A DNA stretch of 64,000 nucleotides from Lucifuga dentata (GCA_014773175.1 VXCM01001411.1:1-64000), one strand, 5' to 3'; counted from the stretch's first letter, positions 12,370 to 25,925 are shown. Notes: generated from the sequence alone by a model not told the origin. Translations and numbers: made by a program.

Positions 12370-15300
12370 CGGATAAATTTGACGGGTCATTACTCTTCAT
12401 CTGATAACCTGTGTTTCCACCTCATACTCCAGGTTTTATTAAAAGAACAAAAGAGAGAAAAGATAATAGCACAGAGAAAACTGGAAAATATTGTATATCA
12501 GTTAAAGCACAAAACTGTCAATCAGTCAGCTAGTCACAGAAAATGTTTCAATGACCAGTTGTTTTTATTTAAATTGAACTATCAATTTTATATAGGGAAA
12601 GCAGAAAATGTGCCATTTCTGGAACATCAGCCATCATTAGTAGGAATAATGATGACAGTACTGAGACAGGTCATGGAAGAGAGAGAAGACAGCTGGTTTG
12701 TTTGTGAACATTAAATCTTCCTGCCTCATTAGTCTTTAACCTTTGGAGGAAAATATCTCCTGCTTAGTCTGTTTGTCATTATATTTCCTGCACTACAATT
12801 TCAGAAGACTGTATCATTCATGACTCACACACACTGCTATTTGTTTAACCTGTGTAAGCACCAAATAACCACACCGAGACTCCCTAAAAAAGTGGATTTC
12901 TGTCCTCTTCTATTATCCTGTGGTTTGTAAAAGGAAGAAAACAACCACCAACCAAACACAAAGAATAATCTAATACACACGGTTTTATGGGCATGAGGAC
13001 ACTGGTGCTGACATCAGCAGTTCTTCCTCATTGAGAAATGCAGTTGTCAAATTAATGGCGGACAAATTACAATCAGGACTGATGTGCATATTCAGCTAGG
13101 TCTTCATGTTTTAACTGATCGTAAAAAATGGGCGAAAGTTAGTTACAGCAAAAAGCATCAAAGTCCATCATACTAAATTAAATTCAGAACAATTGGACTT
13201 GAGCATGTCTTTATGATCATTCTTACCACCAATATCTGTAACTGAAATGGCACCCTACTAAAATTAATAAATAAGGAACCCTTGGGTGTGGTTTTTCCCC
13301 ATTTTTCTCCCACTTTGGAATGCAAAACTCCCTGTGCTCTAGCAGTCCTTTTCACTGCTAACTCTACTGTTGGTCTGGGAAGGGGCCACACATTGTGACA
13401 ATTACTGCTTCTTTTCACCAGTGGGAAATGAGATTCACTGGGAGGGCTTAATGTATTGGGAGGGCTAAATTTATTGTATCTCTATCTTATTCTGACTGAC
13501 CAGCTGGGGTCACTACTGCAAACTCTCAGGAACCCTCTATCAGCTTCCCACTCTCAACCAATGTCAACTGCAACCAAGCTGCTAGCAGAGATCGAACCTC
13601 CACTTTGGCTTTCGTCTCACCAGATGCTGAGATTAGATGTCAACCTCTAACAAATGCAATCAATGGCACTGGTATGAACACCAGAGCCGTTGATGAGACA
13701 AAGTAATGCACTCGGTATGGGGATAGAAAACTGAGCTTCGAGAGAAGAGGCAGCACTTATATGAATTTGGATCTTATAGGCACAGTTGTTTCATCACAGG
13801 GTTATGACTATCTGATCCATACAAACAAAGGATTAGTTATACATAGGCTTAGAGAGAGGATTGGGATTGTGAGCATAAAAAAATCTTGGGATCGGGAAAG
13901 ATTGCAAGAAATTTCACTCGGGTTAATCTGTAGCACCAATCTGTCTTGATTTCCCAGTGCTTCTTCAAGCAACGCAATAAGATTTGCATTTCTCTCAGGA
14001 GCTTGCCAACTCTTTTCATTACCACCACCGTATAAGTATTACTGCTGGATGATGCTTAAGAACATGTTAGAAATTTGGAACATGTTTTTTTTTAAAAATG
14101 GCATTTTTATTTACACTCATTTGTCATTACTGTTAATTCTGGTTTCTACTCTGGTTTGCAATTAAGCCATTCCATTCCAAACGCATAACTGAAATCAGTT
14201 CACAGAAACTGTTCACCACCTTAATTTGTCATTTGGGTGAAACTGGGAAATATACAATGTGTGGTTAAGGATTACCACATACATTTGTAATTTCCATGTT
14301 TTAACAATTTTCATCAATTTTCTTTGAACAATTTTCTTTTATTATAGCACTGACCCTAAAATATGCTTTTGCATGTAAAGAAAAAGCTGCAGTTGTAGTG
14401 TCATAAAGTTCAATAGTGCCTACAGAAAACTGTACTTTACATATTTTTTATTTTATCTTATTTTCATTTAGGAGTCTATTTTGAAACCTATGCAATGTTT
14501 TAATTTGCAAAAGATTCATTAATCAACTTCTACTCTGCCTTGCTGCAGCATCACTGTTCAAATTTAAGTAAAAACAGAAGATTTTAAGTACTGTCCCTGT
14601 AAGTCTCCTCCCAAAAAGCCCGCTCTTTTCTGATTGGCTGAATATGGACTGTCCCTCAGAGTCTGTGGTTGTTGCTGTACAGATGCTGGATAACACTAGC
14701 CTTGTTATGTCAAACCCTTACTCATACGTCCACCTCAAGTTTTAACACTGACAGCATTCAACACATCCTCCCTACTATCTTACACACTAGAAATATGAGG
14801 GAAAATAACAAAAATCACTAGTCCCTTCCTTTAAGTGATTTGCCTTTATTTTGGCTTGTCTAGAGATGTTAACACTTTTTTTGGCAGAAAATAAGGCTGC
14901 ATAGGAAGCAATTTATCCCACTGACAATTTCTCATTATAAAAAAAAGGAAAAAGAAGCTTTTTTTGTTCATCTCGTGCATTACTGAAAAACATTAAAAGG
15001 GCTTTCACAAGATGGGAATGCATATGTATGACACTATCTACACTCAGTGATTGAGAGTCAGTGTCAGTTCTGAAAATTACATAACAATCCACAGACCTAA
15101 AAAGTGTCAGCTACTTCCCCTGCCTCTTCTATATTTAGACTTCCACTTAAAGTGAGTTCAAGTTTGTCATTTGCTGCATGCCTGCATTCCTCTCCAGAAC
15201 CCTTCAAAATCCCCATGCAGGAACTGAGTCTTTCATCAGTGTTTCATCTGTTAGCTATTTGCTTTCATTTCATACTTATTACCCGTATAAATAATTGAAT

Positions 15301-15770
15301 TTTGAAGACCCTGTCCCTGTTTCTGATTATTTCTGAGCATTTCATGATGTCTTTAGGCATCTGTCAAACATATTAATATTCAACACAAAGATGACACTGT
15401 CTAGAAAAGCACCAGAAAAGATACAAGCCACAGGATGTAGCTTTTAGTGTGACGTTACACAGCAGTTCAATGGCTGTGTCAAGTGTATGTGTGAATGTGT
15501 GTATGTTTGTGTGTGTCATTTTTAAATATGCGAATGTATGATTTGAGGCAATTCAGAGGGCATAATGCCAAAATAATGAATTAAGAGTCTTAAGATTTTA
15601 ATTGAGTGGAGCTGGAATTAGAAACAAACAGTTTAGCTCTTAAGCTAGAATGCACACACAAACACACAAAGTGCTTCTTTTATCCATCCTTGCTCTCATG
15701 TTTTTATGACAAATATTTTTTTACTGCATTAATATGAGGATGAAAAGAGAGGGGAATATTGACATACTGT

Positions 15771-15822
15771 TTGTGTGTATGTGTGTGTGTGTGTGTATAG
15801 ACAGACAGACAGACAGACAGAC

Positions 15823-15884
<62 letters not shown>
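15771..15884. repeat. Compound (GT)n(GACA)n(GATA)n microsatellite
   Basis: GT repeats from about 15771 to 15796 pass into GACA units (about 15799-15823) and then about 15 GATA units up to 15884. On the minus strand the tetranucleotide creates a long open frame (15721-16224) rich in the period-4 peptide IYLS, which is not a gene. Confidence 0.97.
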
Positions 15885-17333
15885 TATTTTGCACTTCGGT
15901 ATAATGTAGTTCAACATTTTTCATGAAGACTACTAGAAACATAACATACTGTATAATGGTGTGTAAAAAGATAAGGGAAATTGTGCAAAACAGTAATCCT
16001 AATGCAATTTTTATATTGACTTTCATAAATTTCATTCCATGGTCCTTTTTCTGCTGATGTAAAGCTCTTATGTTATAGGATCCAAAAAAGAAACAAATAG
16101 GAAAACAGAGAAAACATTGGAAACGAATGTGCATCTTATGATGATGAAGAGAGACGAAACCATAAATAGACTGAGGAACAAAATGCAACACACATGAAAG
16201 ATGGTCTAATTCTGTCTCACACATAATTACACAGATGCACCACTACACACACACACACACACATACACAACCTGAAGCTAGCTGCAGGCTTAGTGTGCAT
16301 AGGGAGAAGAGAGATTGTGTCTGGTCAAAGGGCAAAAGAATGCTATCCACTTCCAAGATATTCTCTTGGTCTTTGACATTATTCAAACAATGAATGTGAC
16401 ATATTTTTATTCCTAGCAGTGGCTTTTGTACACAAACTAAATATTGTATTTCATACCTTTATTGCAATCAGTATTCTGTATATGAATTTCCTCACCTAGA
16501 GTAGTTTAAGTTTAGTAAATTAAAGTTGAATTAATTGAATGTTGACAACAAGGGTGCAATAAAGAATTCAACACAAACTCAAAGAAACACAGCCCTGCTA
16601 CTGTCAACCAATTAAATTTGGCTCATGTGCCAAGTCATGCATCAAAACACAGAGCAACATGATCATCATGCTGGAACTGTGTTTCTATCCATCTGATGAA
16701 TGTAAATCCAATTTTAGCTCTATTTGGTTTCCACAAACTCCTGAGAAACATATCTGAGTTTTTAACTGTTAGATGTTCAACTTTCTTCACCAGCCAATCA
16801 TTTGATTTGTCCTCTGTTGTTAAAGCTGGGCAGGTATTGAATACTAAGTGGTTTGTCGGAGCTTGTTGGAAATGGCTACCTATGGTTTTGCAGCAGGGAT
16901 TTGGGGGGGGGTGGGGAGACCATAGGTGCTTTGGACCTAAAGTTCAGAACTAAATTAAACACTACTTTACTCACAACTAACCAGAGTAGGAACTGTGTGT
17001 CTCCTTCAGCAAGTTTCTTGATCACATTCCCACTGCACATACACACCATACAGCTTATGGAAATTACAGCTCTCTCCCTCTCTTTGTTATCTTTCTCTCT
17101 CTCACACACACCTACTTGAGATGGATCTTTGAAGTTGTATATGTAAACTTCTTCACTGCTCCCCTCATAGCATGAATCAGATTTTTGTCAGAATGTGAAG
17201 TTTTTTTTTTGTATTTTTTTCCCTCCTTACTGTTTTTAAAGATGTTAACACTGATGCTTACTTATAACAGTAGATCATCGAACTAAGAAGGAAATACCGA
17301 ACTGCCAAACTGGTGTGTCCATTTTAGCTCTTT

Positions 17334-17373
17334 CTTTATCTACCTCTCAAAGCTCTCAGTGAGGTAGATAAAG
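17334..17373. repeat. Inverted repeat, 13-bp arms
   Basis: Arms 17334-17346 (ctttatctacctc) and 17361-17373 (gaggtagataaag) are exact reverse complements around a 14-nt loop. It lies about 700 bp upstream of ramp1 exon 2, just before a GA-rich tract. No function is assigned. Confidence 0.75.
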
Positions 17374-17390
17374 GAGAAGGGGGGGAAGGC

Positions 17391-17413
17391 AGAGAGAGAG
17401 AGAGAGAGAGAGA
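17391..17413. repeat. (GA)n microsatellite
   Basis: About 23 bp of GA repeats within a longer purine-rich stretch (17371-17560). Confidence 0.9.
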
Positions 17414-18071
17414 CCTAAGATATAGGACATGTAAGAGAGATGAGAGTGCTTTGGGGAATAACTACACACAGAGAGGAAAATGTATGTTGAGGCTGAAGGA
17501 GAGAGAGGGAAAGGCAAGGAGGAATCAAAAACCAAGAGGGAGTGTGTCTTGTAGGTTTGGATGCGAGAGATGTGAGAAGTATATTGCTTTCTGTTTTACT
17601 TTTAACAAATTATATTAGGGCTTAAAGCTTTTTGTTTCCTTTTATCTCTTTGAACACAGACCATTCACCTCTGCAGGCAGTTTTCCTGACTTTCTTCCAG
17701 CATTTGTAAGAAGTTTTATGGGCAAGTTGTGGGAAGGCTAACAAAGGTCTGTCTATCAGATTAAAAGATTTATCATACAGTGTTCTTTGTCAGCACAGGC
17801 AGATGAAATCATATTTCCAATTAGCCTTGAAAAAGAAATTTTACAAAGTGTAAGATGTAGCAATCATTACATTATCTTGTGTTTCCTGCAGCCAGCAGAA
17901 ACTCTTCACTGATGTTTAGAAGATGTAAATTTTGAAGTACTGTAGAAGTAAGTAAAAACCTACTGAGTGTTCTCTTTTTCTAACCATCTGCTGTTGCTTT
18001 CTTCTCACTCCTCCCTCTCTGTGTTCCTCTCTTCTCTCTCTTTCTGCACCTTCCCCCACCTCTCTAAGCAG

Positions 18072-18207
18072 TGTGTCAGTGTGTATCAGTACTGGGATGT
18101 GGACCACACTACAAATACGCTATTGAAGAGTTCTGCCTGGCCAAGTTCAGGCTGGACATGCAAGAGCTGGACCAGAAACAGTGGTGTAGCTGGGAGGACA
18201 CTGTCGA
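18072..18207 (+). CDS. ramp1: Receptor activity-modifying protein 1, exon 2
   Basis: Codes for the first half of the extracellular domain of RAMP1, the single-pass protein that pairs with the calcitonin-like receptor to form the CGRP receptor. In frame from 18092 the exon reads LGCGPHYKYAIEEFCLAK, continues with FRLDM, and ends WCSWEDTVE. This aligns with the human extracellular domain and places three of its six disulfide cysteines (first C at 18098, then FCL and WCSW). The acceptor is taken as AG 18070-18071, directly after a long pyrimidine tract (about 18000-18066). An in-frame alternative AG at 18088-18089 would remove six residues, including two extra cysteines. The donor is gtgagt at 18208, phase 2 (GA|A), which fits exon 3. 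The overlapping frame reading YWDVDHTTNT is not coding. The signal-peptide exon was not found in the 18 kb upstream. Confidence 0.93.
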
Positions 18208-18587
18208 GTGAGTAGGAAAAAGACATACACACGCAACGAGGAAGAGAGCATTCCAATTTACATTCACACAAATACACGCAACATGAGTTTGAGATTGGGA
18301 TTTGCATAAGGTTTTGCATAAGGCAGATCCTTTCTGTATGATTATGCCATGCCATTAGCAACTGCATGAGAGAGAGCAGAAAGAGGGAGAGGGAGTGCAT
18401 AGTAAATGGAGGGAAGACAGAAGATATGCAGAGTTAATGCAGATTACAAAAGCTCTTTTGTGAATGCACAAAAATCATCTTTGGATTAGCTGTAAAAGAC
18501 ACCGAGCACCTACAGGTTTTCAAATGCGCTACTATTTAGGAAGATGTGCTGCCTTCAGATTGTGTAACACCTCACACTCTTTCTGAT

Positions 18588-18786
18588 CCTTTTCACACCA
18601 CAAACTGCCTTGGAGTTCTTTTGTGACCAGACCGACACCACTTCCTCAAAAGGGTCTCACTATGTTTGTTTTGATCACACCCCAAGCGCGAGTGCTGTGT
18701 TCAGACCTGCTCAATGGAATTGCACCGAGAGGGAAAATGTTCCAGTCTGACTTAACTTAACTTAGCCATGTAGGTGTGAAAACCCC
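18588..18786 (+). mobile_element. Short inverted-repeat element (about 200 bp)
   Basis: The left end ccttttcacacc and the inverted right end gggttttcacacc form short terminal inverted repeats. Internal text such as 'tttgtgaccagaccgacacc' and 'tttgatcacaccccaagcg' resembles a widespread non-autonomous element of fish genomes. It is non-coding and no target-site duplication was established. Confidence 0.5.
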
Positions 18787-21700
18787 AAGAGTCCAGTCAC
18801 TGTTGTCTGAGCGTAGTATCATGCTGCCTCTCTGACAGACAACTGAAAGCTTTCATTTGCCTCATGTATAGCAACGTTGAAGAGAAACCCTAATTTAGTC
18901 TCCATCAGACAGTATCCTCAAACTTTTCTATCTTAAATGACTTTCCAGAAGAAAATGAAAGAAAAGAAAAAGGAAAATTAAAGATAGACCAATGATTGTT
19001 TATCTGAAAAAAAAACATGGCAAAATAGAGCCAAAGAGGTCAGGCATCAGGAACTGTTGCTCTTCCCTTAAGGGAAAGCTATCCTTCACAACACTGATAG
19101 TGGTGCTTTTCAACTATAGTTTCAGTGACATTTGTGTGTGCTGTATCAGGACAGTTGTACATGGTGACACTGCCATCCTACCTCTCAGTGTACCTTAGCT
19201 GTCAAAAGGAGGCCAACCCTCTCAGCTTTCTCTTCTTCCTTCATTGATCACTGTCACATCAGCTTGGCTTTATAACCTCTTGCCAATAAAACCCTTCACA
19301 ATGTGCTGTGCAGCAGCTAAACTGTGCCTCATTTTCTACTGGTCCACTGTGTCAGGGCAAAGTAGGTCTAAATGCTCCCTCTGTATCAATTCTCTCCCAT
19401 TTTTCAGGTTTAATGGTAGTGTAGTTTATTGTCACTACAATATACATAATTAATCATGCATGTGTGCACAAGTATATTCCTCTACTCCCAGAATATACCT
19501 GCTTCCTTTGCATTTTATGAGCTTAATGAGGCTGTCACACTGAGGAAGCTCCAAGTGCCAAACTTCCTGTGCATGACTGCTTTTCCCCTGCATTGAAACA
19601 ACACTTTTGAATTAAGTGTATGTGTCATCTTCACGGATCAAAGAGATGACAAACTTCTCTGTAGCAATCTTCATGAAAGTGGAGCACACCATGCCTTATT
19701 TTCTTTTCTTCTTAGTCACATATTGGCCTCTTTTCTTCATCTACTCTTGCCTTACTAAATACCCTCTGCAGTGTACCCTTATGGTTCCTACATTTGCTTT
19801 AATTCATGCCAATGTCATCCGCTCTGGAAACTGCAGCACCTGTAATATTGTACAATTATATATTAACATAGTGTGTCTCCGATCTTATTGCTTAGATAAT
19901 ACATCTCAATTGCCCAACCCCTCAAGCAGTTAGTGTTATTGTACTGTTCCTTGTGGTGCGATTTGTTCTGCTATTATTATTTGTAACTAACACTCTTTAG
20001 GATCAGGATCACATGCCAGAATGCATTGGGAAATGTTACAGGTCACCAGTCACCACTAAGATCCAGGGTTATTAAACTTCTATTTCATGAGTAAAGGCAA
20101 TTTTAGAGATCCTGCATGGTTTGGACTGAGGTCAAAAGACAAACTGAAAGGTGACAGCACTGAACCACGGAGTCACTCGTCAGCTGAAATTCACTGCAGT
20201 AACGTGTGAAGTCATTGTTTTATAGCACGCAGTTGTCAGTTCTGTGTTTTTCCCCCTCACCCCATCTGTCTTCATCTTTTCACTCTATGCCAGCACCACA
20301 AAGTAGAATTAAAAAAACAAAAGCAACTCAAGTTCAATAACACTGGACTGAGGGTGTTAAAAAAAAGAAAAAGGTATGATATTACTGTGCATAGGTACTG
20401 TAAGTAATAACAAAGCTGCATGCTCAACTACAGCAAATTTAATGGAATATCTAGCGTTTGTGAAGCTGTTTCATTTCCCTTGTCGCTATAAATCTTCATC
20501 ATCCTCTCTTTCTCTCTCCAGCCTTCATTCCTGTCATGCTTTTACTCATTCAGCCATGGAAGCTCTCAATAAATGTTTCATAGCTTTTGGCGCTCCAGAG
20601 CTGCTACGCGAGGTCATATGATTACAAACTCGTCAATAATACACATGCCACCAGGTCACTGCCTGCACGAAAAAGACCTGCATTGATTTATCCTGCATCA
20701 GTACAGATGGGGCTCTTAATTCAGAAAATCTTTACTAGAAAATTGTATAATTTTAAATTGGTCCTTACGATTTATTTCAAAACTGAAAATCACATACAGC
20801 AAGTGCATTAATAAGACGAATAAAGGCGTGTGACTGGAGAGATTAATTTAATGATGACTTAGTTCTAAACCAGCTGGAGAGTAAAAAGGGGAATGATAAA
20901 GGATTTGCTAATTTACCTGTCATGTCCAATTACCGACTGGCTACACTGTTCCTGAACAAAGACAGCAACACAATTTAAGTGCTTCAAGCCGACAGGCAAC
21001 GTTTCATATCATTAACAAGACTGAGCCTTTACATTGTTGGTGACCTTTATTACAACATTCATTATCGAAAAAGCCAAAACTGCATAAACAGCTGCATTGA
21101 AAGCAGTTTTGAAAAGTGCTTATTTTTCAGCTAGTTTACATACTCATTAAACCACAACTCATTGCTTTAAATTTAATAATCCACCACTAGAACTGGTACA
21201 AGTCATTCTTTTACTCTAATGAGTGTATTACACTACTGTACCAAATCAAAATCATACCAAGCCATGTCGTGCAGAGCTGACTGTCTCCTTCCTTCTTCAT
21301 TACATTTACAATCAAGCCAAGCTAAGTTGAGCTGAGCTGTCAAATTTCTGGCCCCACTTTGAAGTAGGAGCAAACAGTCCGATGCCCACCCTCAGCCAGC
21401 CCTTGCACTTACTGAGCTTGTTTGATACAGCTCAATATGGTTCAGGAAGGCTTCTCCAAGCAGTGGAATCTGGTGTTACCAAACACACCACATGAAGATA
21501 ATTTAGGTCTTTTGCTTTTGTCCCTGTATTCTAAAGCTATTACTTTATAAATTGCTCTTGATCAGATTGTTTTACATGCTCTTTTCTCTCCAACACTTGC
21601 AGGGTATTTCAGTCTCTCAGTCAGTTGTGCATCCCCGCCATTCCTTTGTAATTTTCCCTTTAAAAGTCAACCCAACATGGACTCCAGGCCAGAGCTTAGC

Positions 21701-21910
21701 ACTGTGGAAAGCTAACTGAAGTCCCTTTCTGTAGACCTCTGTGATTAAATGGCTGATTAGTCAGTGTTTAAAAATGATTTAAGCATGTGTTTTTATAGCT
21801 TTAATGACTGGACACCATCCAGCATTGGCTGTATAATCACTGAGCAATGGCAGTTGTTATGCAGTGGATTGATTCAGATATTTGTCTCATTTAGGATGGT
21901 TGGGACTTTT

Positions 21911-21942
21911 TTTTTTTTTTTTTNTTTTTTTTTTTTTTTTTT
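21911..21942. repeat. Poly(T) block with an N gap
   Basis: A T run interrupted by the N at 21924. Similar homopolymer-plus-N blocks occur at 6266, 28176, 41271, 47193, 51888 and 55702. They look like read-through failures at homopolymers, so the true run length is unknown. Confidence 0.8.
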
Positions 21943-22162
21943 TCTCTGAATAGGTTTGGATAGGTTTGGACACTGGCAGTGAAAAGGAGCCTCTGATCCT
22001 TTACATTAAAGGTTGCTTTGCCATTAATACTTTGAGTTGTATACCGGTATATCTAGATAGTGAAGTAATTTGTGAAAATTTAGGTTCAGTTGTTTACCCA
22101 AAATATAACTTGTGACTGCATGACATTGTGATTGTTAAATATGAAACTATCTAATCCGCTAG

Positions 22163-22483
22163 CAGTACAGTGGCATTGTGGTTGGCACTGTTGCCTCACA
22201 ACAAGAAGTCCCAGGTTTGACAGTGACTGGGTCCTTTCTGTGTGGAGTTTACATGTTCTCCCTGTGTCTCCCACCTCCAAAAACATGCAGGTTAGTTAGG
22301 TGAAATGGAAACTCTAAATTGACCTCAGGTGTGAATAAGTTTGTCTATGTGTGTCAGCTTTATGATAGGCTGCCGACTTGTCCTTGGTATATCCTGCTTC
22401 TTGCTGAGGTAAGCTTCAGTCCCCCACGACCCTTATTAGGATAAGCAGGAATGTATGAAAGTATGAAAGCTAGATGGATAATC
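22163..22483 (+). repeat. Teleost interspersed repeat, near-full 3' region
   Basis: Contains in order 'tggcattgtggttggcactg', 'ttgcctcacaacaagaag', 'ctgtgtggagtttacatgtt', 'aaaaacatgcaggttag', 'ctctaaattgacc', 'gataggctgccgacttgtcc' and a 'cgacccttattaggataag' end. This order is that of a dispersed repeat present in thousands of copies in many teleosts. The minus-strand copy at 594-795 and the tail at 4296-4438 belong to the same family. It is diverged and non-coding. Confidence 0.75.
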
Positions 22484-22948
22484 CACTCGCATTTGTTAAT
22501 CCAAATACCATGTTTAATAAAGGATCACTACGTTCAGATTCAGAGAATTATAATTAGAAATCAGCCATCAAGCATCACTTCAGTGTGGGTACTTCTTTTG
22601 TTGCTGCCATGTTAGATCTCAGTTTATGCACTGGAAGTGGTACCACATCACCATTTATGAATGGCAAGAAGAAAAAGACTGTGCTGATGTGTATTTACAT
22701 TAGTTTGTGTATCCAAGTCCAGCATCTCAGTACAGACAGGAGAACAATTTACATGCATGCATAAATGTTGACTGATAAGGTCAAGCGCACAGGTGTGTAA
22801 ACAGGACAAACAGAATCAGAAAACTAACTTATACAGGTTTATAATATTAACATATACACACGCCATTACCAGTACACAGTTATTAGCACCAAGACTAGCA
22901 CATGCATGTGAAAAACTCACAATTACATGGAAGTGCATACATCAGCAT

Positions 22949-22983
22949 GCACACACGCACGCATGCACACACGCACGCGCACA

Positions 22984-23035
<52 letters not shown>
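22949..23035. repeat. (CA)n microsatellite
   Basis: About 50 bp of pure CA after a CA/CG-mixed start. It creates three His/Thr-rich open frames at 22793-23279 that are not genes. Confidence 0.97.
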
Positions 23036-23039
<4 letters not shown>

Positions 23040-25627
23040 GCAGCTATCAAACTTTACACACTTTATCTGTTACAAACACTTTCACTTTCATGTAGGAAAG
23101 AGACATTGCTTACACACACCAAGAGTAATCCTGTTTTCTCCCCCAGAGAAAACAGGATGAAGGAGCTTGGAGCTTTTTGTCTGATGTGCTCAGTAATGAC
23201 AGCTTGGCCTGTTTTTGGACTGCTTAGGTTTCAGAGGCAGGAACGTCTCCCTTCCCACTTTGTGTTGCCTCAGAGATAAAATCTCCAGTCACGGCAGAAA
23301 AAATATTCTCAGGAGGAAAGGCATGTGAGAATGATGTGGTGATGGTTCCGGGTGATGGTCTAACATACTTTAAAGGGGACTCCACTCATTTTACACATCA
23401 AACTCCGTTTACTGGTCAAATGATGTCACTTGCATGACATTGTCTTGATGTTGAAGACTACAATTGTTTGAACTGAAAGTCTCCCCTTACAAACTGAGAG
23501 TGAAGTGGACTTTTACCAGCAGCACTAAGAAGCAGAACCCAAAAGCAAACAGACAGATGTGATACTCACAAAAATCATGGTGGCAGTAAAGTGATGTCAG
23601 CAGCAATGTAAAACCAGCATGTATGAAAATATCCCTATTTATATGATGCCTCAACATTCCTCCACAACTAAAATATGCTACTAGATCCGTTTGTGTGAAA
23701 CTGTACTTGATTGATTCCAACTTTATTTACACCGTTGAGGAAAATCAAATGCAGTTTTTAATGTGTTCTACTGCTCACCAGAGAATTATGTTTGGCCTTT
23801 ACATTGCTCCCTGGTAGATACAGTATTTAATTGTCCAGACCGACGTAATGTATGCAAACGAGTAAGTGAGCTACCCTGTTCATGCAGTGACTGTGTGCGC
23901 ATGTGTATGTGTAGTTATCATCAAGTATAACCCTGGCCTAAGATAAAACTAGCTTGTAGAGAGTATACACCAACGCCAATGAGAAAATGGGAAGCAGGCA
24001 TGTGGGTCAAATTACCCTGATGTGGGAAAATCACACAGTAGTCACCTAGTGGAGACTGACAGCTTCATAACAAGGCTGGCAGTTCTGATCGAGACTAATA
24101 TGTAGCCTAGCTTTTATGAGTGCATTGATACTTGCAGCTAGGTTTTTGAAGGCTTTTTTTTCTAAACTAACAATGGTTCATAATCATCAGAATCCCAGAA
24201 AAGAATAAATCGTAACATTTTTTGCGAGAACATGAGTTTTCTAGCTTGTTTGAACTGGGATATACTGAACAGAACCTTTAGGAAAGCGTGGGGTGAGTAT
24301 CAGGCCTCAGCAGGAGGCCGGAGGAGAGGGAGTGCAGGCAGCAAAGGCCACAGCAGCAGTCACACGACTGTTTCCAGCAATTTAATTTGTTGCATATAAT
24401 TTATAATGTCACAGCAGAGATCATGAATAAAAGAAATTTTATGTCTGATTCTGCTGCATTGAGTGTTTCTTTGGAGTCCTCAGACATTAGAAAAGTGAAA
24501 CTGAAAAATCGATAGTCTTCTTTTAAATGGAGGAGAAATTTGAGATTAAGTCTTAAGGCGCTGACACAGCTGGAATGAGATGAACAGTGATATCCTAACA
24601 TGTGCTACGAATTTAAAAAAAAAAAAAAAAACAATAGTAGATATGTATCTCTGTGTATCAAGGAAATTATATCTTTCTATTTTTTTAAATCTAAAACCCT
24701 TTCTTAACTTCTGCTGCATATCCATTTTCTCTGAGCAATCTTTCTTATCAGATCTTCCTGTTGGTTCAGATGAACAAAAGTAAAACTAGAAAGCATTCAG
24801 AGGTTTCACACCTTTGCCACAGCTGCAGAGAGCTCTCTATATCTGTTATTTTAATAATAGTAATTAATAGTGGGAGGTGAGTGAATAATGGAAACTATCG
24901 TCAGGATGCTTAAATCAGGGAAATTAATATCTTATCTACTCTGTCTTTGTTCAGAGTCAAAAGTGATTTGTATCCTGACTTCTTGTATACTGAATATATA
25001 CTGTATGCAGTTTTTAGAGACTTACAACAGAGTGCTGGCTTATGTGGAAAACTATATTTATAGTCTGTTTTGCAGTGTTTTGTCGATGGAGCTTGATTAG
25101 CAATCAACCCGCATATGGCACAACAGCTAAAGACGATTTGATTGACTGTACGCAGGGTTGTTATTTCACTGAAGATGTTATCTGGCATCACAGCTCTCTA
25201 ATGTTTTGACATCTATGCTCATTATTACATCTCCAATCTGACTATTCCACTGACAATACGAAGAGCCTAAATTTCTAAAAACTTCATCTATGAAAGCACA
25301 TGAATGTAGAGGGAGAAATGTAACTCAGTAGTATATTTTATTACATAAGACTGCAACAAAAGCTGATTATGACATTTACATGTACTCATTCAAATTAAAT
25401 CAGTCACAATCCGTGTTTCCGGCTCCAATAACGATCATCAAACACTTACATTCTACAATTGGATACCCACTGTTTATGTAAAGCCCCAGTATAAAGTGAC
25501 TGCAATGAAATTGCGTAAATGCTGTTAAAAGTAATTTACCATCTGAAGGTCTTTGCTTACAAAACAACAGCAGCAAGCAGCATGTGGGATAGTCATGTTT
25601 TTGTTTGAAATTTTACAGCTCGAAAAT

Positions 25628-25925
25628 CAAAGGACCATAGCCATGGTGTTTTGTATGTTTAAGCCCAAAATAATACTACCCGCATACATATTTCTTTACT
25701 GCCAACCATTTTCCTAAATGTAAAATCATATTTAGTAGTTTGTGTTGTTTTATCAAATCCTCTAATTGTTTAAAATCAAACATTCAGGTGATGCACCCAC
25801 TTTAAAATTCCACCTCTGGATCCAGATCCATACCAAAATGTTATGGGTTCTTCCCTGGACCACGCCCTACCGTTCCACCAACTTTGATCAAAATCAGTTC
25901 ATTTTGACCAATGTTATCCTGACAG
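25628..25925 (+). mobile_element. Inverted-repeat transposon family M1, copy B (3'-truncated)
   Basis: Starts aaaggaccatagccatggtg and continues 'gtatgtttaagcccaaaata', matching the left end of copies A, C and D. The core 'cattcaggtgatgcaccca' followed by 'actttaaaattccacctctg' matches the minus strand of copy A. It then runs into 'ggatccagatccataccaaa' and 'gggttcttccctgg', a pattern common in fish dispersed repeats. No right-hand inverted end was found, so the copy is truncated and the right limit is approximate. Confidence 0.6.

Larger units (their letters stand above)
8397..18071. other. Non-coding stretch upstream of ramp1 exon 2
   Basis: No exon was recognised in nearly 10 kb. It holds assembly duplications at 11996-12130 and 12237-12369, a GT/GACA/GATA microsatellite at 15771-15884, a GA run at 17391-17413, a palindrome at 17334-17373 and an LTR-like stretch on the minus strand at about 11430-11760. 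I looked for a ramp1 signal-peptide exon (ATG, about 20 hydrophobic residues, then a phase-1 donor) and found no convincing one. Confidence 0.5.

Noticed and set aside
12379..12714. 111-codon open frame
   Set aside because: No recognisable domain or conserved motif, no splice context, and composition like the AT-rich surroundings.
15721..16224. 167-codon minus-strand frame
   Set aside because: Its middle is translated GATA/GACA microsatellite (IYLS and VCLS repeats) and the flanks show no domain.
17360..17380. tgaggtag, the let-7 seed sequence
   Set aside because: Only the seed matches; the following bases differ from let-7 and the fold is a short 13-bp stem with a 14-nt loop, not a let-7 precursor.
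17967..18215. 82-codon frame across ramp1 exon 2
   Set aside because: It is a different frame from the conserved RAMP1 peptide and runs through the intron's pyrimidine tract.
22793..23279. Overlapping His/Thr-rich frames
   Set aside because: They are translations of the CA microsatellite.
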